Source of the DNA: Cryomorphaceae bacterium | Lineage (GTDB): Bacteria > Bacteroidota > Bacteroidia > Flavobacteriales > ECT2AJA-044 | Assembly (NCBI GenBank): GCA_017798125.1 | Contig: CP059070.1 | Span: 310,001-374,000 of the forward strand | DNA: 64,000 nucleotides | Reading direction: 5' to 3' | Shown: one piece after another, positions 37,265 through 46,720 of the stretch | Numbering within the stretch: the stretch's first letter is position 1 | How the letters are laid out: each line of letters begins with the position of its first letter | Notes under the pieces: model-generated | Seen by the model: the letters and a program-made list of their open reading frames with translations, nothing else | The model's database searches: none | What the model was told of the DNA's origin: nothing | Position numbers and translations under genes: made by a program

Positions 37265-38497
37265 TTATTCAAATTCTTCGCGAAGGATGCGCTGTACATC
37301 TCTTGCGGTTTCTTCTTCAAGTTCCGTTCTCTTGACAATTTCGTCAACGGTTAACTCCAATACGCTGCGAGCAGTGTCGCAACCAATATTCTTCAATTCG
37401 CTGAGTACCCACTCATCGATTTCGTCGCGGAATTCCATCAATTCCACATCCTCCTCCTCATCAATATCGCGGTATACGTCAATTTCGTACCCCGTCAATT
37501 GACCGGCGAGACGAATATTGAATCCTCCTTTACCAATCGCCAAAGAAACTTGGTCTGGCTTGAGGAACACTTCAGCGCGGCTGTTGTCCTCATCGATAGA
37601 GATACTCGTGATTTTTGCTGGGCTCAAAGCACGTGTAATAAACAACTGGGTATTGTTGGTGAAGTTGATGACATCAATATTCTCGTTTCCGAGCTCACGG
37701 ACGATACCGTGAATACGAGAACCTTTCATACCCACACATGCTCCTACCGGATCAATACGATCGTCGTAAGACTCTACCGCTACTTTGGCTTTCTCACCCG
37801 GAACACGAACGCAGCGCTTCACGGTGATCAAACCATCAAACACTTCGGGGATTTCCTGCTCAAATAATTTCTCCAGGAATTTTGGTGAGGTACGGCTCAA
37901 TTTGATGATAGGCTTCGTACCACGTAGTTCCACATCGTGGACTACCGCACGTACGGTATCTCCTTTCCTCCAGAAATCACTTGGGATTTGCTGGTCTTTC
38001 GAAAGGATCAATTCGTTCTGCTCATCATCGTAAACAATGATTTCACGATGACGAATGTGGTGAACTTCACCGCTGATGATCTCACCGATCATATCCTCAT
38101 AGCGCTTGAAGAGATTGCCATTATCGTGCTCGTGTATACGAGCAATTAAGTTCTGGCGCAAGGCGAGAATAGCTCGACGTCCAAAGTGGAAGAGCTTCAC
38201 TTCCTCGGACACCTCTTCACCTACTTCAAAGTCCTCCTCAATCTTTTGTGCATCTGAAAGTGAGATTTGCGCATTGTCATCCTCAACTTCTCCGTCGGGA
38301 ACAACCTCGCGGTTTCGCCAAATTTCCAAGTCACCTTTATCGGGATTCACGATGATGTCAAAGTTCTCATCTGATCCAAACTGCTTGGTCAATGTCGCTC
38401 TAAAGACTTCTTCCAAGATGCTCATCAAGGTCACCCGATCGATGTTCTTGTCGTCTTTAAACTCAGTAAATGATTCAATCAGCGCCAAATTTTCCAT
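37265..38497 (-). CDS. nusA: Transcription termination/antitermination factor NusA
   Basis: A 410-residue RNA polymerase partner that modulates pausing, termination and antitermination. The N-terminal polymerase-binding domain (residues 1-130), an S1 domain (about 135-205, ISGEVHHIRHREIIVYDD) and two KH domains (DPVGACVGMKGSRIHGIVREL; LAIGKGGFNIRLAGQLTG) are in order. The end has an acidic linker and a short helical repeat (SVLELTVDEIVKRTELEEE), the length usual in Bacteroidota. It sits 11 bases after rimP and 21 bases before infB. Confidence 0.97.
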   Translation of the reverse strand: MENLALIESFTEFKDDKNIDRVTLMSILEEVFRATLTKQFGSDENFDIIVNPDKGDLEIWRNREVVPDGEVEDDNAQISLSDAQKIEEDFEVGEEVSEEVKLFHFGRRAILALRQNLIARIHEHDNGNLFKRYEDMIGEIISGEVHHIRHREIIVYDDEQNELILSKDQQIPSDFWRKGDTVRAVVHDVELRGTKPIIKLSRTSPKFLEKLFEQEIPEVFDGLITVKRCVRVPGEKAKVAVESYDDRIDPVGACVGMKGSRIHGIVRELGNENIDVINFTNNTQLFITRALSPAKITSISIDEDNSRAEVFLKPDQVSLAIGKGGFNIRLAGQLTGYEIDVYRDIDEEEDVELMEFRDEIDEWVLSELKNIGCDTARSVLELTVDEIVKRTELEEETARDVQRILREEFE

Positions 38498-38508
38498 TGT
38501 CCGTCTAA

Positions 38509-38973
38509 TTAAAAGGGGAGCACAACTTTAGTCTCCGCCACTTCATCCAATTTGTATTCTCCCGTGTACTCCACGGTCTGTTTTTTCTTTTTCCCTTCTA
38601 CCTTTTCTCTTTTGGACCATCGTAAAAACAAGGTCTCATTTTCCGCTTTTTCGAGAATTCCTTTTACTTCGGTTCCGTCCTGCAAACGGACTTTTACCTC
38701 ACGGCCCACATTCTTGACAAACTGCGGCCACACTTTCAAAGGGTTCCCAACTCCAGCGCTGGAAACGGTAAGCTCAAAGTCCTCAGCATCACGATCCAAT
38801 TGACTCTCGATAGCGCGAGAAACGGATACACATTTCTCAATGGCTACAGGACCCATCGAATCAACCAATACCTTGATCTGGTTCGAAGAGGTAATGGTCA
38901 AATCGACCAGGAATAAATCCTGCTCGGAACAACGTTCCTCAGCCCAACCCTTAACTTTTTCGATGTCGATCAT
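38509..38973 (-). CDS. rimP: Ribosome maturation factor RimP
   Basis: A 154-residue 30S assembly factor. The N-terminal domain (LFLVDLTITSSNQIKVLVDSMG, then EKCVSVSRAIESQLDRD) and the C-terminal SH3-like domain (VSSAGVGNPLKVWPQFVKNVG, EVKVRLQDGTEVKGILEKAE) are clear. The start is ATG 38973 (MIDIEKVKGW). The in-frame extension to 39060 would run through a terminator-like hairpin and the promoter, so it is rejected. It heads the rimP-nusA-infB operon. Confidence 0.93.
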   Translation of the reverse strand: MIDIEKVKGWAEERCSEQDLFLVDLTITSSNQIKVLVDSMGPVAIEKCVSVSRAIESQLDRDAEDFELTVSSAGVGNPLKVWPQFVKNVGREVKVRLQDGTEVKGILEKAENETLFLRWSKREKVEGKKKKQTVEYTGEYKLDEVAETKVVLPF

Positions 38974-38981
38974 TTGCGGTA

Positions 38982-39008
38982 CAAAAAGAGGGGACTTTGT
39001 GGTCCCCT
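38982..39008 (-). terminator. Terminator-like hairpin in the rimP leader
   Basis: On the minus strand AGGGGAC pairs with GTCCCCT (7 bp, 6-base loop) and is followed by CTTTTTG. It lies downstream of the sirtuin stop, but also between the rimP promoter (39034-39065) and the rimP ATG. It may therefore end the sirtuin transcript and also act as an attenuator in the rimP-nusA-infB leader. Confidence 0.65.
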
Positions 39009-39033
39009 CGTCAATCCGTCCCTTAAGCTGTCG

Positions 39034-39065
39034 CAAAGATACAACAAATCTGTTTTTCAAGCAAA
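39034..39065 (-). promoter_or_regulatory. Full Bacteroidota promoter of rimP-nusA-infB
   Basis: On the minus strand TTTG (39062-39065), a spacer of exactly 20 bases and TATCTTTG (39034-39041) match the consensus perfectly. Transcription should begin near 39027, about 54 bases before the rimP ATG. Confidence 0.82.
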
Positions 39066-39068
39066 GAG

Positions 39069-39767
39069 CTAACGCTTTGCTATAAATTCCTTAACCCAGA
39101 TGGGCAGTGCTTCACCCGCGGGTTTTTGAATATGCTCTGCTCCATCTATGGGCGCGTGATCCATCGTGCCGGGATCAAAAACGTGCACCGGAATCCCCGG
39201 CGGAGCCGCATGAACCAAACCGGCAGCTGGATACACATTTAGGCTGGTTCCAATGACCAATAAACGATCTGCGCGTCGAACGATTTCGGCGGCCGGGTCC
39301 ATCATAGGCACCATTTCTCCAAACCAGACCACATGCGGTCTAAGTTGAGCTCCGTCAGGCCCAAGTTCTCCCCAATTCAGATCACCACCTTCTATATCCA
39401 AGATCAAAGCTTCGTCACCGGTACTTCGCGCCTTCCGCAATTCGCCGTGCAAATGGAGCACTTGAGAACTACCTGCCCGTTCGTGTAAGTCGTCAATATT
39501 CTGAGTGACGATACTCACGTCGGCCACGGTCTCCAACTCGGCTAGGGCGCGGTGTGCTGGATTTGGGGAAACACCGAGCAATTGGCGACGTCGAAGATTG
39601 TAGAAGTGCAGCACTTTGTGAGGGTCCGCCGCCCATGCCTCCGGGGTGGCGACCTCATATACGTTGTACTCTTCCCATAATCCACCAGAATCCCGAAAAG
39701 TCTTCAAGCCACTTTCCGCACTCATTCCCGCACCGGAAAGCACAACGATATGTTCACGATCAGACAT
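39069..39767 (-). CDS. Sir2 family NAD-dependent deacylase, zinc-less
   Basis: Sirtuin of 232 residues that removes acyl groups from lysine using NAD. The motifs are GAGMSAESGLKTFRDSGGLW at the start, TQNIDDLHERAG near residue 98 and the catalytic His in LHLHGEL near 115. GTSLNVYPAAGL follows near 185. FYNLRRRQLL near 60 keeps the Tyr-x2-Arg pair typical of class III (desuccinylase-like) sirtuins such as CobB. The small domain between HGEL and VVWFGE has no cysteines, so the structural zinc of CobB is absent. The start is ATG 39767, which avoids overlap with the divergent Rieske gene. Confidence 0.9.
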   Translation of the reverse strand: MSDREHIVVLSGAGMSAESGLKTFRDSGGLWEEYNVYEVATPEAWAADPHKVLHFYNLRRRQLLGVSPNPAHRALAELETVADVSIVTQNIDDLHERAGSSQVLHLHGELRKARSTGDEALILDIEGGDLNWGELGPDGAQLRPHVVWFGEMVPMMDPAAEIVRRADRLLVIGTSLNVYPAAGLVHAAPPGIPVHVFDPGTMDHAPIDGAEHIQKPAGEALPIWVKEFIAKR

Positions 39768-39794
39768 CGACCCTAATTTCTTAATTTCCGATCG

Positions 39795-40166
39795 ATGAAG
39801 CACGAAGATTTGGATTGGATTGCATTCTCACCGGAAACCCAGGCCGAATTGGCTCGTCATTCGGAAGAAGGCTTCATGATCATCGTTCAGCAAAAAAGAG
39901 TCGGAGACATAGTGCTGACGTACCATAATGATCGTTGGCACGCCATGAAAAATCGCTGTCCGCATCAAGGCTTTTCCTTTGTGGGAGGGCGAATTACACC
40001 AGCCGGAGAAATCGAATGCCCCATTCACAAATACCGGTTCAACTTGAATGATGGGAAAGAAAAGAGTCAAACCTGTCCTTCAGTTCCCATTTATCCGATT
40101 AGGGAAGAGGAAGGGCGATATGAAATTGGAATAAAGAAGTCGATATGGAGCTTTTTGAGATTTTAA
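39795..40166 (+). CDS. Rieske 2Fe-2S domain protein
   Basis: Small cytoplasmic ferredoxin-like protein of 123 residues. The Rieske cluster ligands are Cys55 and His57 in CPHQG and Cys75 and His78 in CPIHKYRF, the normal spacing for a stand-alone domain. Such proteins serve as electron carriers for oxygenases or have unknown partners. No oxygenase lies near. Its stop lies 22 bases inside the following antiporter gene, so the two are probably co-translated. It is divergent from the sirtuin gene. Confidence 0.88.
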   Translation: MKHEDLDWIAFSPETQAELARHSEEGFMIIVQQKRVGDIVLTYHNDRWHAMKNRCPHQGFSFVGGRITPAGEIECPIHKYRFNLNDGKEKSQTCPSVPIYPIREEEGRYEIGIKKSIWSFLRF

Positions 40167-41383
40167 CTGAACTCACCGTCATCGCCGCTCTATTCGGGTA
40201 TGTGAATGTTCGGTTTTTAAAACTACCCAGCACCATTGGCCTCCTGGCGATGGCACTTGTCAGCACCGTTGGCATCCTCATTATTGGCCAATTTCAACCC
40301 GGTATACTCGCGCGTGCAGAGGCCGCCGTTTCGGCCATTGACTTTCAGCACCTATTGCTCGATGTGATGTTGAGCTTCTTGCTGTTCGCAGGTGCCTTAC
40401 ACACCAAGCTCGATCAGCTCGAAAAACTGCGCGGACCCATCATTGCCTTCGCGACCCTGGGCGTTCTAATTTCCACAGCTATCGTCGGAGGACTGGTCTA
40501 CGGACTGCTCCAACTCTTCGGACTGGACGTGGCTTTTATATACTGTCTCCTTTTTGGGGCCTTGATATCCCCAACCGATCCCATTGCCGTTCTCGGAATC
40601 CTCCGACAGGTCGGTGCGCCCAAAAAACTAGAAGCCATGATTGTCGGCGAGTCCTTGTTTAACGATGGAATTGGCGTGGTGGTCTTCCTTTCCATTTTCG
40701 GTATTGCCGCCGGAAGCGGTCATGTCAGCGCTGGCGAAATTGGCCTGCTCTTTTTGGAAGAAGTAGGCGGGGGAATTGCGCTCGGACTACTGCTGGGATA
40801 CTTCGGCTATCGACTCATGCATTCGGTGGACCATTATGAAACGGAAGTCATGCTCTCCCTCGCCCTGGTCATGGGCGGTTACCTCCTGGCGAGCTCCCTT
40901 CACTTCAGCGGTCCACTGGCTATGGTGGTCGCCGGGCTTTTCATCGGAAACAAGGCCCGCGATGGCGCTTGGTCCGACGAAACGGAGCTCTACCTCGATA
41001 AATTCTGGGAGCTACTGGATGTCTTCCTCAACGCCATCCTCTTTGTATTGATCGGCTTGGAACTTCTGATTATCGAAATCGACGGACGCAGCTTGTGGCT
41101 GGGAATTCTGGTGATTCCTGTAACCCTTTTTGCCCGTTATTTGGCCCTCTACGGGCCGATAAGAATCTTCAGAAAGAGACTCGATCTCATGCGCGGTACC
41201 GACATCATGATGACCTGGGGCGGCCTTCGAGGTGGAATATCCATTGCACTCGCGCTCAGCTTGACGGCTCAAATGGAACGAGACCTATTCCTGACCATGA
41301 CCTATGTAGTGGTCATCTTCAGCATTCTTGTACAGGGCTTATCGGTTGGTAAAGTAGTTCGACGCTTTACCTCAACAGGGTGA
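40145..41383 (+). CDS. Na+/H+ antiporter (CPA1 family)
   Basis: Sodium/proton antiporter of the CPA1/NhaP type (PF00999), 412 residues and about 12 helices in the inner membrane. [14 protein letters not shown] near residue 83 and [14 protein letters not shown] near 142 are present. The ion-binding Asn-Asp pair appears in [15 protein letters not shown] near 172, and [17 protein letters not shown] near 360 completes the signature. No large cytoplasmic tail is present. The start ATG lies inside the Rieske gene. The end overlaps the convergent gliding-type T9SS gene by 17 bases. Confidence 0.95.
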   Translation: MELFEILTELTVIAALFGYVNVRFLKLPSTIGLLAMALVSTVGILIIGQFQPGILARAEAAVSAIDFQHLLLDVMLSFLLFAGALHTKLDQLEKLRGPIIAFATLGVLISTAIVGGLVYGLLQLFGLDVAFIYCLLFGALISPTDPIAVLGILRQVGAPKKLEAMIVGESLFNDGIGVVVFLSIFGIAAGSGHVSAGEIGLLFLEEVGGGIALGLLLGYFGYRLMHSVDHYETEVMLSLALVMGGYLLASSLHFSGPLAMVVAGLFIGNKARDGAWSDETELYLDKFWELLDVFLNAILFVLIGLELLIIEIDGRSLWLGILVIPVTLFARYLALYGPIRIFRKRLDLMRGTDIMMTWGGLRGGISIALALSLTAQMERDLFLTMTYVVVIFSILVQGLSVGKVVRRFTSTG

Positions 41384-43010
41384 GGAATCCGGACTTTTCG
41401 GAAAAGACTTCTCCAAAGGCGAAGCCTCGAACGACAAAATAATACGTGCCCTCCGGACAGTCCTGCTTGGAGGAGTAATTGACGCCATTCCACCCCTCCC
41501 ACAAGTCTGGATTGTCGGAACCACCTTCAAAAACGATGACGCCCCAGCGATCGAAAATTAAGATCTCGATACGTTCCGGAGCGAACTCCCAAAAGGGATA
41601 CCAATTCTCATTTTCACCATCGCCGTTCGGCGTGAAGACATTAGGAGTTTCAATATCCACGCAAATGGCCCACCATACATCCGTGGTATCGGACCAGGAA
41701 CAACCGCGATAGTTCTTGCGGTAGGCCAACTGGTTCAGTCCTACCTGAAAGGCATTGGGATCAGGTTGAATTCCGGTCTGCTCCACCTCATTGACAAACC
41801 ATGTCCCTATTCCTTCGGCAGGAAGACTTGGAGAAAGGGACCAAAACGGCTCGTCCTGTGGAAAGCATGCAGAATCTGGACCGATAATCTCCAGTCCAAT
41901 ATCCGAATTGTACAGCCACAGATCGGATGAAGCCGTGTCGGAGCAGATGCCGTTCGAAGCAATCAGGGAAAGGACAAAAGCACCAGTATCTGGACGAGAA
42001 AGGTTCAGGATAGAATCCGAGCCTAAAGCCTCTTGTGTTCCATCGGGCAGCGTAAGGACCCAATTGTAGTCATCGAAATACTGTCCCGCTGCAATATAGG
42101 TTCCACTGGTTCCACTGCACGAGTCATTTTGCTCCACAATGACAGGTTGTGGTTCTGGCAAGCACTGGACCACGTTGACCTGAAAATCTCGCCAAGTCAC
42201 ATTGATCTGCTCACCATTGCGCCATTCAATGGCCCTAATTTGAGTCACGTACTGACCAATGGTTGTTGGGGTTCCCGTGATGATCCCGGTCACCGGATCT
42301 ATGGCAAAGGCAGGGTTGGCGTCGATCCAATCGTTGGTGCTGTATCCGGGCGCCCACGGGATGGGAAAAAAGGGCGGTGGTGATGGGATGGGTTGCGGAT
42401 TGGTTTGCGATCCTCCGGTGAAAGGGGTTCCAAAGGCGTAACTAATGGAATCTCCGTCCGCATCTATTCCGCTGTGGTCATAAAAGAAAGGAGTGTTCGC
42501 ACAGACCACGATCGGTGGAGGTAGCGGAAAATGAGGATTGGAATTGTTGACAATACTATCACGCGCCGGAATCCCAGTAGCGTAGGTGGCGCCATAATTC
42601 AATGGCGTTGGAATATTCAGAATGGTTGCGTTTCGGCAACAACGCTGGTAAATGAGGGTATAACCCCGAGTGCTGTCCGGCAGGGTGATGATTTCTCTGT
42701 AGTATCCTCGTTCGACGACCACGTCATCTCCCGTGCCGCTGGCGTAGCACGTATCATCGGCCAGTGGGACAAAGTTGATGCTGTCCAACATGAAGTTCAA
42801 GGTCAGTACCTCGGCTCCAAACTCGTCGACCACACCAAAGATAGCCGGGTTGTCGAAGGCTGGCCCACCGTTGGGATCGCGGTAAATCAGCATTTCAATA
42901 TCGTACTGTCCACCGCCTAGATAGGTGTAGCGAATTTCTCCTCCAATGATGTGCGTAGCCGAACTGGCCATTCCGCAAAGGACAAAGAAGAAGAGCAGAA
43001 TTCGTTTCAT
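41367..43010 (-). CDS. T9SS type B sorting domain (gliding motility-associated C-terminal) protein
   Basis: Exported protein of 547 residues; signal peptide ends near SSATHI (residue 19). Residues 20-290 resemble the ATHIIGGEI family of large Bacteroidota surface proteins: [19 protein letters not shown] is its usual beginning, with YQRCCRN near 118 and a cadherin-like [15 protein letters not shown] near 243. An immunoglobulin-like part follows. The last 85 residues are the type B tail ([40 protein letters not shown]), which directs type IX secretion and surface attachment. An adhesin or matrix role is inferred. A TATATTTA box five bases before the ATG is close to the -7 consensus. Confidence 0.88.
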   Translation of the reverse strand: MKRILLFFFVLCGMASSATHIIGGEIRYTYLGGGQYDIEMLIYRDPNGGPAFDNPAIFGVVDEFGAEVLTLNFMLDSINFVPLADDTCYASGTGDDVVVERGYYREIITLPDSTRGYTLIYQRCCRNATILNIPTPLNYGATYATGIPARDSIVNNSNPHFPLPPPIVVCANTPFFYDHSGIDADGDSISYAFGTPFTGGSQTNPQPIPSPPPFFPIPWAPGYSTNDWIDANPAFAIDPVTGIITGTPTTIGQYVTQIRAIEWRNGEQINVTWRDFQVNVVQCLPEPQPVIVEQNDSCSGTSGTYIAAGQYFDDYNWVLTLPDGTQEALGSDSILNLSRPDTGAFVLSLIASNGICSDTASSDLWLYNSDIGLEIIGPDSACFPQDEPFWSLSPSLPAEGIGTWFVNEVEQTGIQPDPNAFQVGLNQLAYRKNYRGCSWSDTTDVWWAICVDIETPNVFTPNGDGENENWYPFWEFAPERIEILIFDRWGVIVFEGGSDNPDLWEGWNGVNYSSKQDCPEGTYYFVVRGFAFGEVFSEKSGFLTLLR

Positions 43011-43048
43011 GTTCCTAAATATACGCAGAGGATGCGTTCAGGGTTGAG

Positions 43049-44677
43049 TTATTGATGAATAAGCCGATATCCGTACTGTCTGTTCACCTTAATATAATAG
43101 GTGCCGGATGCAAGGTTCGATAACTCAATTGTCAATTCACTTTGACGCTTGGAAATAGGGAATTCGCGAATCAAACGACCTTGCCCATCGATCAATTCCA
43201 AATGCTGGACGCTCTTAGCGGGCCATCGGACCGTAACATTGGTCGAAGCGGGGTTCGGAAGAATCTCCACCTCGGGTTTACGGAACTCGCCTTGACCGCT
43301 GATTTGATTCCAAGCAAAATCTACGACTACGGGTAAATGGTCAGAGGCGTCATAGGCCAGCTGAGTGGAAACGACGAAGGACTTTTCGGCCCGTAGGGCA
43401 TAATCACTGTAAAACACATAATCCAGGCGACCCGGATAGTAGCTCGAGGTCTGACCGGGCCAGGTATAGCTCTGGCGCTGCGTGTTCTGAAGAGGAATGG
43501 GATCCGCGATCGGCGAACCGTCCCAATCGGGTAAGAAGTCCGTTCCAAAGGTGGCTTCATCCTGAATGTCACCGGTGAGGATGGTCTCCAATTGCTGCTT
43601 ATCGCCCACGAGGTTCATATCGCCCATCACCACGAAAGCCGTTCCAAAAGGAACATCAATTTGGCCTCCCGAAGTTTGAAGGTCGCGATAGAAGTTTACC
43701 AAGCCGTCCACTTGTTCTTGGCGTCGATCATCGGCGTTGCAGCACTTGAGATGAAGATTGGCAACGACCAAATCCGTAGCGAACGAAGAAGGTAGGTCGA
43801 TGGTACTTACGAGAATGCGATCTTCGGGATCGTGCTGATAAGACTGGGTAATGGGGAACTGGCTGGCCGTGACATTTCCGTCAAACAACTTGGCTGTGTA
43901 CCAACCCACCGGAAGGGGCATTAATGTGTCAAGAATCTGTTTGACCTGAGCGGCCGGAGTATCCCACAGTTCATTAAAGGTGATGATGTCCGGAGCTACT
44001 TGATTAATCACCTGGGCAATCTTTGGGCCCAAGAAGGGATCCACCAATCCGTCGTGTTCCACGTTGTAGGTCATCACGCGCAGATGCGTCGGATCTTTTT
44101 GAAGACCGATGGGTGTGTAGGGAAACTGCAAGCCACCGAGGACATGATCAATATGGCCGCTGTCCGGAAGTTTATCGTCTGCTCCATTCATCGATACCCA
44201 TGCAAAGCGAATGCTGTCGCCAAATTGCAATGGTCCGTTGCGATCAAAGGATACCTCAAATCGGTCCGAAGTCACCGTTGGGGCGCTGAACATGCCCACT
44301 TGATGGTGCTGTACGGTTTGTCCGTTCCACGTTCCTTCGCGATCGTAGAAACGCCACACGAGATCAGCTCCCATTCCTTCGTAGGCCTGACCGGTTTGGG
44401 CATTGGCATCCAAATCCAGATAGAGGGTAAGTCCGTATTCCGAGTTCAATTGCCAATCCTGAGCTCCGTGAATTTGAAAACTCACAAAGGAAGAGTCGCT
44501 GTAGACACGGGTCTGCAGTAAATCAAAATACGTGTGATCGCCGGCGGGATCATTGACGATCTGTAAGCCATCCCAATCATTGAAGTTGCCTTCTATGGTG
44601 ATTTGGGCGTGCACGGAGGAGCAGAATATGGCACAGAGGGCCAGGATGAAACTAAAGGAGAGAATGATTTTTCGCAT
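43049..44677 (-). CDS. Secreted endonuclease/exonuclease/phosphatase family protein with T9SS tail
   Basis: Exported protein of 542 residues; signal peptide ends at SVHAQ (residue 25). Residues 26-190 form a beta-sandwich of the kind seen in carbohydrate-binding or DOMON-like domains (EGNFNDWDGLQIVND). The EEP catalytic domain follows: RVMTYNVEHDG near residue 200, TFNELWD near 240 (metal Glu), VANLHLKC near 305 and VMGDMNLVGD near 350. SSYYPGRLDYVFYSD and DASDHLPVVVDF end the domain. The C-terminal 80 residues are a T9SS type A tail (VEILPNPASTNVTVRWP). It probably cleaves extracellular DNA, RNA or another phosphodiester. Confidence 0.87.
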   Translation of the reverse strand: MRKIILSFSFILALCAIFCSSVHAQITIEGNFNDWDGLQIVNDPAGDHTYFDLLQTRVYSDSSFVSFQIHGAQDWQLNSEYGLTLYLDLDANAQTGQAYEGMGADLVWRFYDREGTWNGQTVQHHQVGMFSAPTVTSDRFEVSFDRNGPLQFGDSIRFAWVSMNGADDKLPDSGHIDHVLGGLQFPYTPIGLQKDPTHLRVMTYNVEHDGLVDPFLGPKIAQVINQVAPDIITFNELWDTPAAQVKQILDTLMPLPVGWYTAKLFDGNVTASQFPITQSYQHDPEDRILVSTIDLPSSFATDLVVANLHLKCCNADDRRQEQVDGLVNFYRDLQTSGGQIDVPFGTAFVVMGDMNLVGDKQQLETILTGDIQDEATFGTDFLPDWDGSPIADPIPLQNTQRQSYTWPGQTSSYYPGRLDYVFYSDYALRAEKSFVVSTQLAYDASDHLPVVVDFAWNQISGQGEFRKPEVEILPNPASTNVTVRWPAKSVQHLELIDGQGRLIREFPISKRQSELTIELSNLASGTYYIKVNRQYGYRLIHQ

Positions 44678-44681
44678 GGTT

Positions 44682-44689
44682 CAAAGGTA
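44682..44689 (-). promoter_or_regulatory. Bacteroidota -7 box directly before the EEP nuclease gene
   Basis: TACCTTTG on the minus strand ends four bases before the ATG at 44677. Initiation at the usual distance would make the transcript leaderless. No -33 TTTG is seen. Confidence 0.4.
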
Positions 44690-44776
44690 ATCAAGCCAAA
44701 GCATAGTCACGATATGCAGGCCTGCGAACATTTTATTAAATTCACTCTTAATTGAAAGTACTGAAACTAAAAGCAT

Positions 44777-46720
44777 TTGTACGATTACCTCTTTATCGGA
44801 TACGGAGCCAGCACTTGCCTGATGCTTCGCGCACTCCTCCGCAACGGAATGCTGACCGGGAAATCTGTGGCCATTATTGATCCGGATTACCAGCGAGGGA
44901 ACGACAAAACGTTTTGCTTTTGGTCTGAAGAACACGACCCCATTCTCGATCACAATCGTGACCTCATCGACAAGAGTTGGAGTAAAATTCGGGTCGATGA
45001 ATGGGAGGAAGAAGCCCTCTCCCCCCTCTCCTATCATCACATCGAAAGTAAGCGCCTCTACGACACCACACGGGCCATGCTGGAACGGTACGCCGTGGAT
45101 TGGTTCGAGGCGTCTGTGGATGATCTTCAACCCCTGAAAAGAGGGGTCCGGATTCAAGCCGGCACCATTGAGGTGAAAGCGAAAAAGATTTTCGATAGTA
45201 GACCTGCCGGCTTTGAACGGAGCGATCGCAAACCCTTTGTCTGGCAAAGTTTTTTAGGATACCGCGTTCGGGTGAACGATCCAGTTTTCGACGCCGAGGT
45301 CTACCACAAGATGGATTTTCAAATCCCTCAGGATGGGGCCACTCAATTCGTTTATGTCCTACCCTTCAGCGAAACGGAGGCTTTGGTAGAGTGGACGAGG
45401 TTTGGAGTGGACCGCGTTGATCATGCATCGGCCCGTGAGGGCCTCGACCAATACATTCAAAACCGCTTTGGCGCGTACGAAATTGTGAGAGAGGAAGTCG
45501 GGGCCATTCCGATGGCGACGGGTTCTGCCAAGGTGGAAGACCTACCTCGCGTGCAATCGATTGGGACGCGGGCCGGGAAGGTTAAGCCAAGTACGGGCTA
45601 TGCTTTTAAGCGCATGTACGATCACGCGGAAGAGCTGATCTCCGGTGCTACCCAGTCTAAATCCGCGGAGCGATTCGCTTGGTATGATCACCTTCTGCTC
45701 TGGATCCTTGTGTATCAGCCGCAGTGGGGTCGATCGATCTTTAAAACGCTCTTCAAGACGCAATCCGCGGTTTTTGTTCTGCGCTTCCTCGATGAGCAAA
45801 GTAAACTCTATCAAGAGATTCCGATGTTCTTGCGCCTGCCCTTGAGACCGTTCATTCATTCGGCCATGGTGTACATCGGTCAGTGGATGCGCGATCGGTG
45901 GGAAGTCTTTTTCACCCCAGTTTTGGCTGCGCTTTTGGTAGCGCTGGCCCAGTGGAATTCGGCCCTGGCGCTTCAAATTGGCATCCCGCTATTGGTCTTT
46001 GGATTCTTGTTGGTCGGCTTACCGCATGGAGCCCTCGACGCGTATTTGGAACGGGGGAAACGATCTCTTCCCACGTTCATCGGACGCTACCTGGCCCTGA
46101 TGGCCGCCATGCTCTTCATGTGGTGGTTGGCCCCACTCCTGGCCCTCATCCTCTTTGTCGCCTACAGTGCCCTTCATTTCGGACAAACCGACACCGAAGA
46201 ATGGGGACTCAAAAATGCCGGTCTCGCCTTCCCATGGGGCCTCGGCCTTCTCTCCATTCTCTTAATCAGCCATTGGTCCGAAACAGCCGAAATCCTGAGT
46301 GAATGGGGGATTTATTTAAGTGCCTCCACGGCACGATGGGAAACGCCCACGCTCCTATTCCTCTTCGCAGGCAGTACAGCCCTGGCCCTCTATCATCGAA
46401 AAGAAGCCTGGCTGGCCAGCTTGGCCACCCTCGCCTTGGGGACGCAGCTTCCGCTCTTGGTCGCCTTTGGACTTTACTTTGTAGGTCAACACAGCCTCAA
46501 TGGCTGGAAGCACCTACAACGCTCCCAAGGCTGGAGTCACACAGGCATGTACCTGCGTGGACTTCCCTACACCTTGGGAGCTGTTCTGTTCTTTGCGATG
46601 GTCTGGTGGATGGATGCCTCCTTACTCACGGCTCAATGGAGTTGGCTTTTTGTCGCCCTCTCCGTGGTGAGTTTTCCCCATGTGGTGGAGATGCACCGGT
46701 TCTACGAGCGGCGCACTTAG
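44777..46720 (+). CDS. Lycopene beta-cyclase fused to Blh-type beta-carotene 15,15'-dioxygenase
   Basis: One 647-residue protein with two enzymes. Residues 1-380 are a CrtY-type lycopene cyclase: dinucleotide-binding start YDYLFIGYGASTCLMLRALL, IDPDYQRGNDKTFCFW, YVLPFSETEALVEWTRFG near 195 and TGYAFKRM near 280. It makes beta-carotene from lycopene. Residues 390-647 are a polytopic Brp/Blh domain that cleaves beta-carotene to two retinals. Candidate iron ligands are His417 (GLPHGALD), His467 (ALHFGQTD) and His572 or His579 (GQHSLNGWKH). Direct channelling of product is inferred. An in-frame stop at 44768 leaves TTG 44777 as the first start. No rhodopsin gene is in the window. The stop overlaps the convergent ExbB-like gene by 4 bases. 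Confidence 0.9.
   Translation: MYDYLFIGYGASTCLMLRALLRNGMLTGKSVAIIDPDYQRGNDKTFCFWSEEHDPILDHNRDLIDKSWSKIRVDEWEEEALSPLSYHHIESKRLYDTTRAMLERYAVDWFEASVDDLQPLKRGVRIQAGTIEVKAKKIFDSRPAGFERSDRKPFVWQSFLGYRVRVNDPVFDAEVYHKMDFQIPQDGATQFVYVLPFSETEALVEWTRFGVDRVDHASAREGLDQYIQNRFGAYEIVREEVGAIPMATGSAKVEDLPRVQSIGTRAGKVKPSTGYAFKRMYDHAEELISGATQSKSAERFAWYDHLLLWILVYQPQWGRSIFKTLFKTQSAVFVLRFLDEQSKLYQEIPMFLRLPLRPFIHSAMVYIGQWMRDRWEVFFTPVLAALLVALAQWNSALALQIGIPLLVFGFLLVGLPHGALDAYLERGKRSLPTFIGRYLALMAAMLFMWWLAPLLALILFVAYSALHFGQTDTEEWGLKNAGLAFPWGLGLLSILLISHWSETAEILSEWGIYLSASTARWETPTLLFLFAGSTALALYHRKEAWLASLATLALGTQLPLLVAFGLYFVGQHSLNGWKHLQRSQGWSHTGMYLRGLPYTLGAVLFFAMVWWMDASLLTAQWSWLFVALSVVSFPHVVEMHRFYERRT

Noticed and set aside
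44681-45247. 188-codon minus-strand frame opposite the crtY part
   Set aside because: Antisense to well-supported cyclase motifs; no family resemblance.
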